Shown here piece after piece: positions 47,908-56,873 of a DNA stretch of 64,000 nucleotides (position 1 is its first letter; the number at the start of each line of letters is the position of its first letter). A program made the translations under genes and the position numbers. The notes under the pieces are model-generated. The model was not told where the DNA came from and ran no database searches. It worked only from the letters and a program-made list of their open reading frames with translations. The DNA comes from Polaribacter vadi. Lineage in GTDB: Bacteria > Bacteroidota > Bacteroidia > Flavobacteriales > Flavobacteriaceae. The stretch is taken from contig NZ_JAHKQL010000003.1 of NCBI RefSeq assembly GCF_018861005.1, positions 1 to 64,000 on the forward strand, read 5' to 3'.

Positions 47908-47942
47908 TTTTGGTTTAGGTTTTATAAAAAGTTAAACCAAAA
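47908..47942. repeat. Inverted repeat between the two recombinase genes
   Basis: TTTTGGTTTA (47908-47917) and TAAACCAAAA (47933-47942) are exact reverse complements separated by 15 bp. They lie in the 134-bp gap upstream of the serine recombinase start. There is no T-tract on either side, so an operator or recombination site is more likely than a terminator. Confidence 0.45.
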
Positions 47943-47975
47943 AAAACAAAAGTTTTGTTTATATAATAAATTGTA

Positions 47976-48542
47976 TTATAAATTTAAATAGATTTCTGCG
48001 ATCTCCTCTTGTTTAATCCCTAGGTAAATTCTTGTAATAGAAGGACAAGAATGATTAAAAATACTACTAAGAATCATTAAGGCTTCGTCAGTTTTACCTA
48101 AATTTTCATAAACACGTCTCCCAAATGTTTTCCTAAGAGAATGCGAACTAATATTTCCACTGCAACAAATATTAAAATCTTTACAAGCTTTTCTTAAAGA
48201 AGAATTTACATATTGTAAACTAATAACTTTAGAATTATATCTATTTAAAAACACAAAATCCAAATTACAAGTACCAAACGAATCATAAGAACTTAAAATT
48301 AAACTTTTTAAAACAGGATTTAAAGTAATATGACGAACTTTAGAAGTTTTTTGTTCAGGTAGCAAAATAAAATCGACATTTAAAATTTGAAACCATCTTA
48401 AGTTTAAAATGTCGCCAATCCTTAATCCAGTAAATACCCCAAAACCTACTATTAATGAAATTTTAGGAAGCTTAACCTTTAAATTAGAAATTAAAAAAAT
48501 AGCATCGTTAAAATTAAAATAACCAGATGTATAACTTTTCAT
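47976..48542 (-). CDS. Minimal tyrosine recombinase
   Basis: A 188-residue protein holding only the catalytic domain of tyrosine recombinases. All active-site positions are visible: Arg41 (TGLRIGD), Lys68 (or Lys65) in the beta-hairpin, His134 and Arg137 (HSLRKTFG), His164 (FNHSCPS) and Tyr173 (RIYLG). The usual N-terminal core-binding domain is absent, the length resembling that of FimB/FimE-type invertases. It could resolve multimers of a circular form or control an invertible site; no obvious invertible segment is seen in the element. Confidence 0.88.
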   Translation of the reverse strand: MKSYTSGYFNFNDAIFLISNLKVKLPKISLIVGFGVFTGLRIGDILNLRWFQILNVDFILLPEQKTSKVRHITLNPVLKSLILSSYDSFGTCNLDFVFLNRYNSKVISLQYVNSSLRKACKDFNICCSGNISSHSLRKTFGRRVYENLGKTDEALMILSSIFNHSCPSITRIYLGIKQEEIAEIYLNL

Positions 48543-48724
48543 TGTAATGTCTTTCTTAAAATTATAAAAAAATAACTAGAAATTAAAAGATAAAAATTAA
48601 AATTATCTAGAAAGTAATTTTTTTACATATATATCTTCTACGAGAATCCTGTAATTGTGTCTTAATTAATGGTTTAAAAAAAACAAATTCATTGTAAACT
48701 TTTTATAAGAGAAAATTATACACA

Positions 48725-50113
48725 ATGAATTATATGTTACCTGAATCTTCAATTAAAGAGTTAAAAAGTTTAATTGAATTAAGAAATGAAAAACACACAA
48801 CACAAAAGCTAAAAATAGAATATGCCTATATGATTTATGGGTTCATAATTAATATTATAATGTTTAATAAAAAAAATGGAATTGAAGGTTCTGTCTCAAT
48901 TCACTCTGAAGCATTAAAAAAAATATATTCAAGATATTACTTATATACTAACTTTCTCGTTAAAATGAATTTCTTGTACAAGAAAAATTATTACAAACCA
49001 AAAGGGAAAACAAATGAATATGATATACATCATAGATTTTATAGTGATAAGTTTGAAATGGTTAAGAAAGAAAAAAGAGTTAAAATTGACTATAAGGATA
49101 TGTATAATTCTTCAAAACATTTAAAACCATATTTATTTCTAATAGAAAATTTTAAAAATTTAAATTTTGAAACAAAAAAAGCTTTAGAATATACGGTTAA
49201 ATTACATACTGATAATAAAATAAATAACTCACAATTTTTATATTATAATTATAGGATAGCTAAAATTGACTCTAAAAATTTTGACTTTAAAAGACCTGTC
49301 ACTGATAAAAGATTTCATTCAACACTAACAAATACACCAAAGCAACTAAGAAAGTTCTTTAAATGTAATAAAAAGAACCTTTTTAACTTAGATTTAAAAA
49401 ATTCACAACCATTTTTTTTGGCTGCTATTCTTCATTTAATAATAAATAAAGATTTACAAGTTTTGGAGAATCTTAAAGCGGTATTATTAAAAGTAAAAAG
49501 TAAAAAGTCAGATATACCCTATAATTATTATAAAATAATAAAAAGTTTGATGGCTAGAGAATTTTTGGAATCGGAAATAACAGAAATAAACTCTTTTATT
49601 CAATCAACCTGTAAAGGTGAGTTTTATGAGTATTTATTAAAGAATTTAAATTTTAAAAGAGACGAAAATAATAATATTTATAATTACAAATATTCTGCAC
49701 AAAAAAAGATTCGAGAAATAAAATATTATAATAAAAATGAAGAAGATTTTTTAAATAAAAGAGATTATGCCAAAAATGCTGCTTTTCAAGTTTTTTTTTC
49801 ATCTGCAAAAACAAAAGATTCTGATGCCTTACAATTAAAAAAAACCTTACCTACAGTTTGGGATATAACTAAAGTTTTAAAGGGAGAGTATTCAAGTAAT
49901 TTTGCTGTTTTGTTACAAAATATTGAAAGTTATATAATTTTAGATTTATGTTCAAAAAAGATTAATAAAACGTTAAAAGCGAATATTTACACTATACATG
50001 ATAGCATTGCAACTATAAATGAATTCGTTATAGATATTAAAGATATTATTATAAATGTTACTAAAGAAACATTAAAGATTACTCCAACAATTGAGGTTGA
50101 AGAATGGGTTTAA
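48725..50113 (+). CDS. Divergent family A-like polymerase (TV-Pol-like)
   Basis: A 462-residue protein, the only plus-strand gene of the element. Three blocks fit the palm/fingers motifs of superfamily A polymerases: motif A NLDLKNSQPFF (Asp223), motif B Arg346-x3-Lys350-x6-Phe-Phe in KRDYAKNAAFQVFFS, and motif C IHDS (His425-Asp426-Ser427). The block HSTLTNTPKQLRKFF precedes motif A. No 3'-5' exonuclease domain is seen; the N-terminal 180 residues may be a DNA-binding or priming region. This fits the transposon/virus polymerase (TV-Pol) family described for mobile elements and small DNA viruses, proposed to act as primase-polymerase. The assignment is by motif only. Confidence 0.72.
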   Translation: MNYMLPESSIKELKSLIELRNEKHTTQKLKIEYAYMIYGFIINIIMFNKKNGIEGSVSIHSEALKKIYSRYYLYTNFLVKMNFLYKKNYYKPKGKTNEYDIHHRFYSDKFEMVKKEKRVKIDYKDMYNSSKHLKPYLFLIENFKNLNFETKKALEYTVKLHTDNKINNSQFLYYNYRIAKIDSKNFDFKRPVTDKRFHSTLTNTPKQLRKFFKCNKKNLFNLDLKNSQPFFLAAILHLIINKDLQVLENLKAVLLKVKSKKSDIPYNYYKIIKSLMAREFLESEITEINSFIQSTCKGEFYEYLLKNLNFKRDENNNIYNYKYSAQKKIREIKYYNKNEEDFLNKRDYAKNAAFQVFFSSAKTKDSDALQLKKTLPTVWDITKVLKGEYSSNFAVLLQNIESYIILDLCSKKINKTLKANIYTIHDSIATINEFVIDIKDIIINVTKETLKITPTIEVEEWV

Positions 50114-50138
50114 AGATAGCTTTAACGATATAAACAAA

Positions 50139-51152
50139 TTAGTTCATATTAACTATAAATTCTTTTTGAGGGTCTTCAAATAACCATACTTTGCTTTTGT
50201 CTGCTAAGTTTTTATTTGAAGACTGTCTTCTTGCGAAATCTTTCCAATTTAAATATGTTGTGGTAGCACCTCCAAAATTTAAGTTAGATTTAGCACAAAT
50301 ATTATTTAATGAACTCATTTTATGCTCATCTACTTCACCGTCGCTTGTAACTGCTTCAATAAACCATAGTTCTTTTGTTTTTGGATTAATGAAAATAGCA
50401 TCGGGAAATGCATCTTCAATTCCCAAAGAAATACCATAAGATTCCATTAATTTTTTTTCCTCTTCGCTTATTCTGTCTCCATCAGAATCATCCTTGTAAA
50501 CTAGTATAAAATCTGGTAAAAAATGCTTAGCATATAAATTAATAGACATTTGAATTAAAAACTCATGTCCTGAACTTTCTTGCAATATCTTTTCTTTATT
50601 AAATGCTTCTAGCTGTATTTCCAATCGAGTACGTTTGGAATCTTCTTTTATCCAATTTTGTAATTTATTATTAAGTTCATCTTTAGATTTTATTTTTAAA
50701 ATATCTCTAAAATCAGAGTTTAACCTATAACAACTATTAGGAGATTTGGCTTTTATATGACCATTTTTAAAAGTACTAGATTTTGAATCATATGTATAAG
50801 CCTCTATTGCTCCTAACTCCTTTAATGGTTTTATCCAATAATCTCTTCCTTCCCTATCTAATTTGTTTCTCCCTCTTAAAAAAATCCCTACATAACAAGC
50901 TAGATGTGCTGTTGTAGCACCATCAGAGAATTTAAACTTGTTTTTGGTACTACTAAATAAAGAATTTAGATTGTTATCTAATAAAGCAAATACAATTTCT
51001 GTTAAATCTAGTGTATAAAGATCAATTTTTTTTAGAACACAAGCAATATCAATTCTACTAATTCCTTGAAGTTTAGTTGGGACTAAATATTTTTTCTCTT
51101 TGGATAAACGTTTAAAATACTCATCTATTTTTTCACCTTTTTTCTTAATCAT
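50139..51152 (-). CDS. Type II restriction endonuclease, BsuBI/PstI family
   Basis: A 337-residue protein. The C-terminal third has the BsuBI/PstI-type nuclease core: FPDAIFINP (Asp251) followed by LWFIEAVTSDG (Glu266) and a Lys-rich helix, a variant of the PD-(D/E)xK arrangement. The N-terminal part (about 1-150) resembles the helical recognition domain of the family (ARRYVGIF-like block ACYVGIFLRGRNKL). Known members cut CTGCAG; the same specificity here is likely but unproven. The partner methyltransferase lies 62 bp upstream in the same direction. Confidence 0.88.
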   Translation of the reverse strand: MIKKKGEKIDEYFKRLSKEKKYLVPTKLQGISRIDIACVLKKIDLYTLDLTEIVFALLDNNLNSLFSSTKNKFKFSDGATTAHLACYVGIFLRGRNKLDREGRDYWIKPLKELGAIEAYTYDSKSSTFKNGHIKAKSPNSCYRLNSDFRDILKIKSKDELNNKLQNWIKEDSKRTRLEIQLEAFNKEKILQESSGHEFLIQMSINLYAKHFLPDFILVYKDDSDGDRISEEEKKLMESYGISLGIEDAFPDAIFINPKTKELWFIEAVTSDGEVDEHKMSSLNNICAKSNLNFGGATTTYLNWKDFARRQSSNKNLADKSKVWLFEDPQKEFIVNMN

Positions 51153-51214
51153 TTAATTTTGCTTTACAAGTTTTTGTAAAACAAACATAATCAAATTACT
51201 AAAGGTTTGAAAGT

Positions 51215-52717
51215 TTAAATGCTGTCTAAAATAGTTTCAATTTTTAAATTTAAATCTTCCATAGATTTATAATTTAGTTCACCAATTTCTATAATAGTTT
51301 TCTTATTAGGGAATGGAATGTTTTTTAATTCAGTTGCACTTACTTGTGTATTTCCATTAAAAATTGAGAAATAATTATCATATATATTAGTATTTAATAA
51401 ATGACTAATTCCTTTAGTCATGTATTTACTTAGTTTGATTTCTTTGGAATAAATATAGTTTAACTTGTTTTCAAAGCCGAATCTATCAAAGTTGTAATCA
51501 TCTTTTAACAAAGGAGCAGCAATTATCCTTCTCTCATCATCTTTTGTGCTAAACCTCCTAACAAGAATATAATTATCATTAGCTCTTAATTGTTTTTCAA
51601 TTTTAGAATCTAATATCAAACTTTGTTTATTAAATTTTGATTTTATAGGAAATTCGATGTAACCATGCATAACATTATTAAGCCAAATTAAAGGAACTAA
51701 TTTTTCACTATAACTAGTTAAATTAGGTTTACTTCTAAAGTTAACTACTGGTCCAGTCGAGACTGTTAATTTAAAATCTGCTAATAAATTTTTAAATTTT
51801 TTAAAATAATTAATTAAATATTCATCTTGGTTAGAAGTTGGTAAAAACAGAAAATAGTGCTTAGAATGTAAATCAATTAGATAATCAATACTGTAAAGTC
51901 TAAAGTTATTTTTAGATAAGTCTTTAATCCCTTCACTTGTAGTAATTCTAACTTTATATGTTTCATTATGTATTTTTGGTACAGCCATATAGATTAAGTT
52001 TTCTTGGAGTACTTTTTCTTCTTTGAAAGCTTTTTTTCTTGATTTAAATAAATGAATTTTTTCAATTTTTAAATTTTTAAATAAGAACTCTCTATATTTT
52101 TCAAAATATACACCAGATGCAAAACTTCTTGGTATAATAAATACTGTTTGACCCTTAGGTTTTAGTAGTAATGCACTAATAGCAGAAAAAGCTGCGTAAA
52201 TATTAGTAATTTTTAATACACTTACTAATTTAGTTAGAGGATTTGTTTTGTTTAATTTAAAATACGGAGGGTTACTAATAATTAAATCATATTTTGCAGT
52301 TTTAAACGAACTATTTTTGTTTAAAACTTTGTGATTCAGAGTAACAAAATCTTCTTGAATAATATTAAATGCAAAATTTATACCTTTTTCAGAACATTTT
52401 TCTTTTAGGGAAGTCAAGTTTGTGTTTAAAATATTGGCAACTTTTTTATCAATTTCATAAGCAGTCAAACATATTTCTAATTTTTCATTTAAACTTGAAA
52501 GTATGTGTTCAATTAGACTTATAGAAAGTGTTCCAGTTCCTGCACCCGGATCCAAAATAGAAATATTTTTCCCTAAATTTTCAATATTAAACAAACTAGA
52601 CATAAAATGAGATACTTCATGTGGAGTAAAATATTGACCAAAACATTTTTTGTGTTCTTCATTAGTGTCTTGTCTATATACAACAGCAGATTCAACAGCT
52701 TTTTCTAGTACTTTCAT
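51215..52717 (-). CDS. N6-adenine DNA methyltransferase of the RM pair
   Basis: A 500-residue methyltransferase. The order is GQYFTPHEVSHFM (about 27-39), the AdoMet-binding motif I ILDPGAGTG (Asp56-Gly62), and the catalytic motif IV NPPY at 149-152, with a target-recognition region in the C-terminal half. This order (I before IV, N-terminal GQYFTP) is that of gamma-type N6-adenine methyltransferases such as M.PstI. It protects the host from the endonuclease downstream. It is the first gene from the right border. Confidence 0.92.
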   Translation of the reverse strand: MKVLEKAVESAVVYRQDTNEEHKKCFGQYFTPHEVSHFMSSLFNIENLGKNISILDPGAGTGTLSISLIEHILSSLNEKLEICLTAYEIDKKVANILNTNLTSLKEKCSEKGINFAFNIIQEDFVTLNHKVLNKNSSFKTAKYDLIISNPPYFKLNKTNPLTKLVSVLKITNIYAAFSAISALLLKPKGQTVFIIPRSFASGVYFEKYREFLFKNLKIEKIHLFKSRKKAFKEEKVLQENLIYMAVPKIHNETYKVRITTSEGIKDLSKNNFRLYSIDYLIDLHSKHYFLFLPTSNQDEYLINYFKKFKNLLADFKLTVSTGPVVNFRSKPNLTSYSEKLVPLIWLNNVMHGYIEFPIKSKFNKQSLILDSKIEKQLRANDNYILVRRFSTKDDERRIIAAPLLKDDYNFDRFGFENKLNYIYSKEIKLSKYMTKGISHLLNTNIYDNYFSIFNGNTQVSATELKNIPFPNKKTIIEIGELNYKSMEDLNLKIETILDSI

Positions 52718-52727
52718 TAATTATGTT

Positions 52728-52807
52728 AACCTTAAATTTATTCGATACAAACTAAACAAATTTAAATTAAATATAATGATTAATACTTCGATATTAAACT
52801 TAAGGTT
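52728..52807. repeat. Inverted repeat upstream of the methyltransferase gene
   Basis: AACCTTAAATTTA (52728-52740) and TAAACTTAAGGTT (52795-52807) are reverse complements in 12 of 13 positions. They flank the only promoter space of the RM operon, so they may be a control site; alternatively they extend the right attachment region, which starts 17 bp further on. Confidence 0.45.
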
Positions 52808-52823
52808 TGTGGTATTTAAAATT

Positions 52824-52848
52824 CCACACTTTTAAACATAGTCTTATT
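52824..52848. repeat. Right attachment site with terminal inverted repeat
   Basis: CCACACTTTTAAA (52824-52836) is the exact inverse of TTTAAAAGTGTGG at the left end. CATAGTCTT follows, then the host ATT (52846-52848), where the comM frame (TISN) resumes. Confidence 0.8.
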
Positions 52849-53682
52849 TGATATTGTGTGATGAGGACTTCTAAATGGTCTTTGATATAATAACCCGTTA
52901 TTTTTTGTTTTACCAACTACAGAATGAATTTTAGTGGTTTCTAAAGCTTCGTGTAAAGTCATTGGTGGTAAAATACTTGGTAATCTTTTTGCTAACATTG
53001 TTTTCCCAGATCCTGGAGGACCTATTAAAATAATGTTATGACCACCTGCTGCTGCAATTTCCATACAACGTTTTATAGATTCTTGCCCTTTTACATCAGA
53101 AAAATCGAATTCTGGAAAATCTATGTTTTTATAAAACTCAGCTCTTGTATCAACAATGGTGGGTTCAATTTTGTCATCACCATTAAAATGATTAATTACC
53201 TCTAAAATATTATCAACTCCTAAAACTTCTAAATCGTTAACAATGGCAGCTTCTTTGGCGTTTTCTTTGGGTAAAATAAAATATTTAAAACCTTCTTCTC
53301 TGGCTTTTATAGCCATTGGTAAAACCCCTCTTATGGGTTGTAAACTTCCATCCAAAGAAAGTTCGCCCATAATAATATAATCATCAATATTTTCTGATTT
53401 TATTTGATTTGAGGCTGCAAGAATTCCGACAGCTAAAGTTAAATCATAGGAAGCACCTTCTTTTCTGATATCTGCAGGAGCCATATTTATGATAATTTTT
53501 TTACCAGGAAGTTTGTAAGAATTATTGTTTAAGGCTGCAGAAATTCTGTAAGAACTTTCGCTAACGGCTTTGTCTGGTAAGCCAACAAGATGATAGCCTA
53601 TACCTTTGTCTATGTTAACTTCTACAGTAATTGTTGTAGCTTCAATTCCAAAAACAGCAGATCCAAAAACTTTAACGAGCAT
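52846..53682 (-). pseudogene. comM: comM, 5' part (disrupted by a 7-kb element)
   Basis: N-terminal 279 codons of ComM/YifB: MLVKVFGSAVFGIEA, the N-terminal ChlI-type domain, SFDVKGQE-like block (FDFSDVKGQESIKRCMEIAAAG) and the Walker A motif GPPGSGKTMLAKRL near residue 217. The native frame ends at HHTISN, where the element begins; read-through adds nine element-coded residues (ending FKSVEF) before a stop. Walker B lies on the other side of the insert. Upstream, only 29 bp separate its start from the ELWxxDGT gene, which has displaced its original upstream region. Confidence 0.93.
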
Positions 53683-53711
53683 TTTTTTCTTTAAAGATAA
53701 ATAATTTTTTT

Positions 53712-56681
53712 TTACTCAATTATAAGTTTTTGTGTCAATTTTTTATTGTCGGAAATAATTTCTAAAAAGTAAATTCCTTTAGTTAAGTTATTTACATTAA
53801 GTTTTGTTTCTAGTGTATTTTCAATATGTTTTTTAATAATAAGATTACCTCTTATATCGTAAATATTTAATTTATTAAACCACTTACCACTTTTAATGTT
53901 AATAAAACTATTTGAAGGGTTAGGGTGGATGCTTATTTTATTTAATTTATCAGTACTTTGAAAAGTATGTAAATTTAATACTGATAAATTAGGAGTCATT
54001 ACAAAAAGTTCTTCTCCACTTAAATCTGTACGTCCAGAAAAATAAAGATTATCACCACTAGATGTTAAATTGTATTTATAAGAATATTCACTTAAACTAT
54101 CATCATTTGTAATTACAATATTTAGCGATTTTGGTTCATTTAAATTATCGTTAAGGTATTTTATTTCATTATTATCAGTAGTATAAAATAGGTTGTTTTT
54201 ATGACATTCAAATAGTGAACTATTTAAAGAGCTATCAATGTCTAATTTTTCTGTAATGTTACCATCCGTTCTCCATAATTCAGGTACATTTGTATACCAA
54301 TAATCTGTTATTGTAAAATAAATATATTTACCGCATTTAATTAAATTTTCAATTGATACAGTAGATATTGTTGGGTGATTTAGGCCTTCATAAAGTAATT
54401 TTGTTCCATTTGCTGTTCCATCTGTTTTATACAATCCATACCTATTGCTAATATCTTTTAATCTAGAAATAAAAAATAATTCATTATTTAATGTGATATT
54501 CGTATTTATGTTTAAATATGATGGTAAATCTGAAAGTGTTGTGCCGTTTGTTGTTCCATCTGAGATCCAGTAACCTCCAGAAGAATTATTAATTAAAAGT
54601 TTATTGTTAATTTTATTTATATAACCTATGCCAGAATATGTAGTAAAAACAATTTCTGTACCAGATTGTGTACCATCTGTTTTCCATAGCGAAGAATTAG
54701 ATGGGATATTTGCATTAAAATATATGTAACCATTTAATTCAGTAAAATACATTGAATTACTAGAGCCTCCTTCTGCATTATACCCTGTACCATTTCCGAC
54801 TGTATTTATATCTTTTAGCATAAATGTACCTTGTTCTGAACCATTACTTACCCAAGGTTCAAAGCCATGAACGCCATCATTAGCAGAAAAATATACTTTA
54901 TTATCTGATGCATAGAAATATTGCTTATTGTTATGATTTCTTAAACTACTACCATCAGATCTTATATCTTTAATCATAAATGTACCTTCTTCAGTACCAT
55001 CACTAATCCAAGGTTCGTATCCATTAGAATTATCATGAGCACTAAAAAACAATTTATTATTTATAACAACTGTTTCAGATAAATCATCGATGTTGGAGTT
55101 TTCACCAATCCTTTTAACCATGATAGTTCCATTTATTGTTCCATCACTAGAGAATAGTTGGTTCCCAAATTCTTGTTCATTAGAGCCTCTAAAGAAAACT
55201 TTTCCATTTACATCTGTGAGTTTAGCTGGAGCACTACTAGTTGAATAATTTAAATCTTTGAAGAAATTTGTTCCTTGAAGAGTACCATCAGTTACAAATA
55301 ATTCATTTCCGTTTTTTTGGTTTTTTCCTGAAAAAAAAGTTTTATCATTGAAAGTACAGAAATATTCTTGAGTAGATGAGGTATTTGGGGTTTCTACATT
55401 GGGTATTTGTATTGTGCCATTTTCAGTTCCGTCAGAAACCCAGAGTATTCTCTGGTTAGAATTAGTACTTGTTGTATAAAAAAGAATCTTATCATTTGAT
55501 TCATCAACATGGATTTTTTCAATCCAAACAGATGCCTCTCCTTCATTTATATCCTTTACTAATTTTGTTCCGTCTTCAGTACCGTCACTTGTCCATATTT
55601 CTGTTCCATGAATATTATCATTACCTAAAAAATAAATTTTATTATTTAATTTTTTAAAAATATTGTTATAAGATAACCCGTTAAAATTAGATTTATCGAT
55701 GTTTTTTACTAATGTAGTACCAGCCTCAGTTCCATCACTTTTCCATAATTCAGCACCATTAATACCATCATTAGCTGCAAAAAGTAAATTTCCATTTAAT
55801 TCTATTCCTTTAAATTCTGTATTACTAGAAGCTGTTCCGTCTCTAATATCTTTAACCATAACTGTTCCAGTTTCTGTTCCATCACTTCTCCAAAGTTCGT
55901 AACCGTAAAAGGTTGTACCAGTGTAATAATTATCTGATGTTGCATAAAAAAAGAAAAAATCATTAGAGACAATGAAGTTTCCGTTTAAACTACCATTACC
56001 ATTGTTGTTGATATCTTTAACTAAAATAGTACCGGCTTCAGTTCCATCACTTTTCCATAACTCTTTCCCATGAGTTCCATCATCTGCTGAAAAATAAAGA
56101 AAATTATTAAAAACAAATAAATTAAATGGAGAACTATTACCATTTGTATTTATATCCTTTACCAAATTAGTCCCTTCTTCTGTGCCATCACTAACCCATA
56201 ATTCGTAGCCATTTACACCATCTGTTGCATTAAAATAAACTTTATTATTAAAAGCTACTAAATTACGTGGTGGATTGTAGGTGCTAGAATTATTAGATTT
56301 GATATCTTTCACTAAAACAGTACCCTCTTCAGTTCCATTACTTTTCCATAATTCTGTTCCATGAATTCCATCGTTTGCCGTAAAAAAAAGAATATTATTT
56401 AAAATAGTAAATGAATTTGGACTAGAAGAATTACTCCCTTGATTAATATCTTTTATTTTATAGGTTCCGTCTAAAGTTCCATCAGAAAACCATAGTTCTC
56501 TTCCAAAATTATCAAAATATCCATCTGTAGCTGTAAAATAAAATCCAGATTGTGATGCAATTAAGTTTTGTGGATGACTATCTTCTTGAAAATTTAATTC
56601 AATTTTAGTAGCTTCGATAGATTGGCCAAATGAAATTTGAAGATTTAAAATAAATAAAAATATTAAGTATGTTTTTTTCAT
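53712..56681 (-). CDS. T9SS-secreted ELWxxDGT-repeat protein
   Basis: A 989-residue protein with a signal peptide ending LQISFGQ. It has more than ten repeats of about 45-60 residues with the core G-x-E-L-W-x-(S/T)-D-G-T-x-x-G-T-x-L-V-K-D-I, a beta-propeller-like repeat of surface and secreted proteins. The C-terminal ~75 residues are a T9SS type A sorting domain (IHPNPSNSFINIKSG to GIYFLEIISDNK). Its role is unknown; many such proteins are probable adhesins or binding proteins. It is framed by comM on one side and by a copy of the comM 5' end on the other, so it entered as an insertion. Confidence 0.85.
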   Translation of the reverse strand: MKKTYLIFLFILNLQISFGQSIEATKIELNFQEDSHPQNLIASQSGFYFTATDGYFDNFGRELWFSDGTLDGTYKIKDINQGSNSSSPNSFTILNNILFFTANDGIHGTELWKSNGTEEGTVLVKDIKSNNSSTYNPPRNLVAFNNKVYFNATDGVNGYELWVSDGTEEGTNLVKDINTNGNSSPFNLFVFNNFLYFSADDGTHGKELWKSDGTEAGTILVKDINNNGNGSLNGNFIVSNDFFFFYATSDNYYTGTTFYGYELWRSDGTETGTVMVKDIRDGTASSNTEFKGIELNGNLLFAANDGINGAELWKSDGTEAGTTLVKNIDKSNFNGLSYNNIFKKLNNKIYFLGNDNIHGTEIWTSDGTEDGTKLVKDINEGEASVWIEKIHVDESNDKILFYTTSTNSNQRILWVSDGTENGTIQIPNVETPNTSSTQEYFCTFNDKTFFSGKNQKNGNELFVTDGTLQGTNFFKDLNYSTSSAPAKLTDVNGKVFFRGSNEQEFGNQLFSSDGTINGTIMVKRIGENSNIDDLSETVVINNKLFFSAHDNSNGYEPWISDGTEEGTFMIKDIRSDGSSLRNHNNKQYFYASDNKVYFSANDGVHGFEPWVSNGSEQGTFMLKDINTVGNGTGYNAEGGSSNSMYFTELNGYIYFNANIPSNSSLWKTDGTQSGTEIVFTTYSGIGYINKINNKLLINNSSGGYWISDGTTNGTTLSDLPSYLNINTNITLNNELFFISRLKDISNRYGLYKTDGTANGTKLLYEGLNHPTISTVSIENLIKCGKYIYFTITDYWYTNVPELWRTDGNITEKLDIDSSLNSSLFECHKNNLFYTTDNNEIKYLNDNLNEPKSLNIVITNDDSLSEYSYKYNLTSSGDNLYFSGRTDLSGEELFVMTPNLSVLNLHTFQSTDKLNKISIHPNPSNSFINIKSGKWFNKLNIYDIRGNLIIKKHIENTLETKLNVNNLTKGIYFLEIISDNKKLTQKLIIE

Positions 56682-56705
56682 AGTCTTTATTTTACCAAGT
56701 AGTTT

Positions 56706-56873
56706 CTAAGATTCGTTGTTTAAGGCTGCAGAAATTCTGTAAGAACTTTCGCTAACGGCTTTGTCTGGTAAGCCAATAAGATGATAGCATATACCTTTGT
56801 TTATGTTAACTTCTACAGTAATTGTTGTAGCTTCAATTCCAAAAACAGCAGATCCAAAAACTTTAACGAGCAT
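56706..56873 (-). pseudogene. Duplicated comM 5' end (55 codons)
   Basis: The first ~53 codons of comM and about 25 bp of its leader are repeated here with only three base changes and one T indel against 53526-53707. The frame then reaches a stop (NNES-stop). All three base changes alter the protein (Asp to Asn, Gly to Cys, Val to Ile), as expected for a copy free of selection. This copy probably keeps the ancestral position of the comM start next to ppc. Confidence 0.9.

Larger units (their letters stand above)
45849..52848. mobile_element. 7.0-kb integrative element inserted in comM
   Basis: Insertion of 7,000 bp within the comM codon run HHTISN|VALVGG. The host trinucleotide ATT (AAT on the coding strand) is present at both borders (45846-45848 and 52846-52848). 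The ends carry imperfect inverted repeats with TTTAAAAGTGTGG in common. Contents from left: a 69-residue ORF, a large serine recombinase, a tyrosine recombinase, a family A-like polymerase, and a PstI/BsuBI-like restriction enzyme and methyltransferase. The DNA looks even richer in A+T than the flanks. No conjugation or phage structural gene is present. It is an integrative, possibly replicating, element carrying restriction-modification cargo. Confidence 0.9.

Noticed and set aside
47908-47942. A terminator for the tyrosine recombinase
   Set aside because: The stem is followed by no T-run on the minus strand (CCTTTTAAAAA), so termination is unlikely.
48725-50113. Reverse transcriptase as identity of the element polymerase
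   Set aside because: There is no YxDD motif; the HDS block and the Arg-x3-Lys-x6 helix fit superfamily A instead.
53712-56681. A transposon carrying the ELWxxDGT gene
   Set aside because: No transposase and no terminal inverted repeats are present; the flanks are a comM duplication, which points to homologous recombination.
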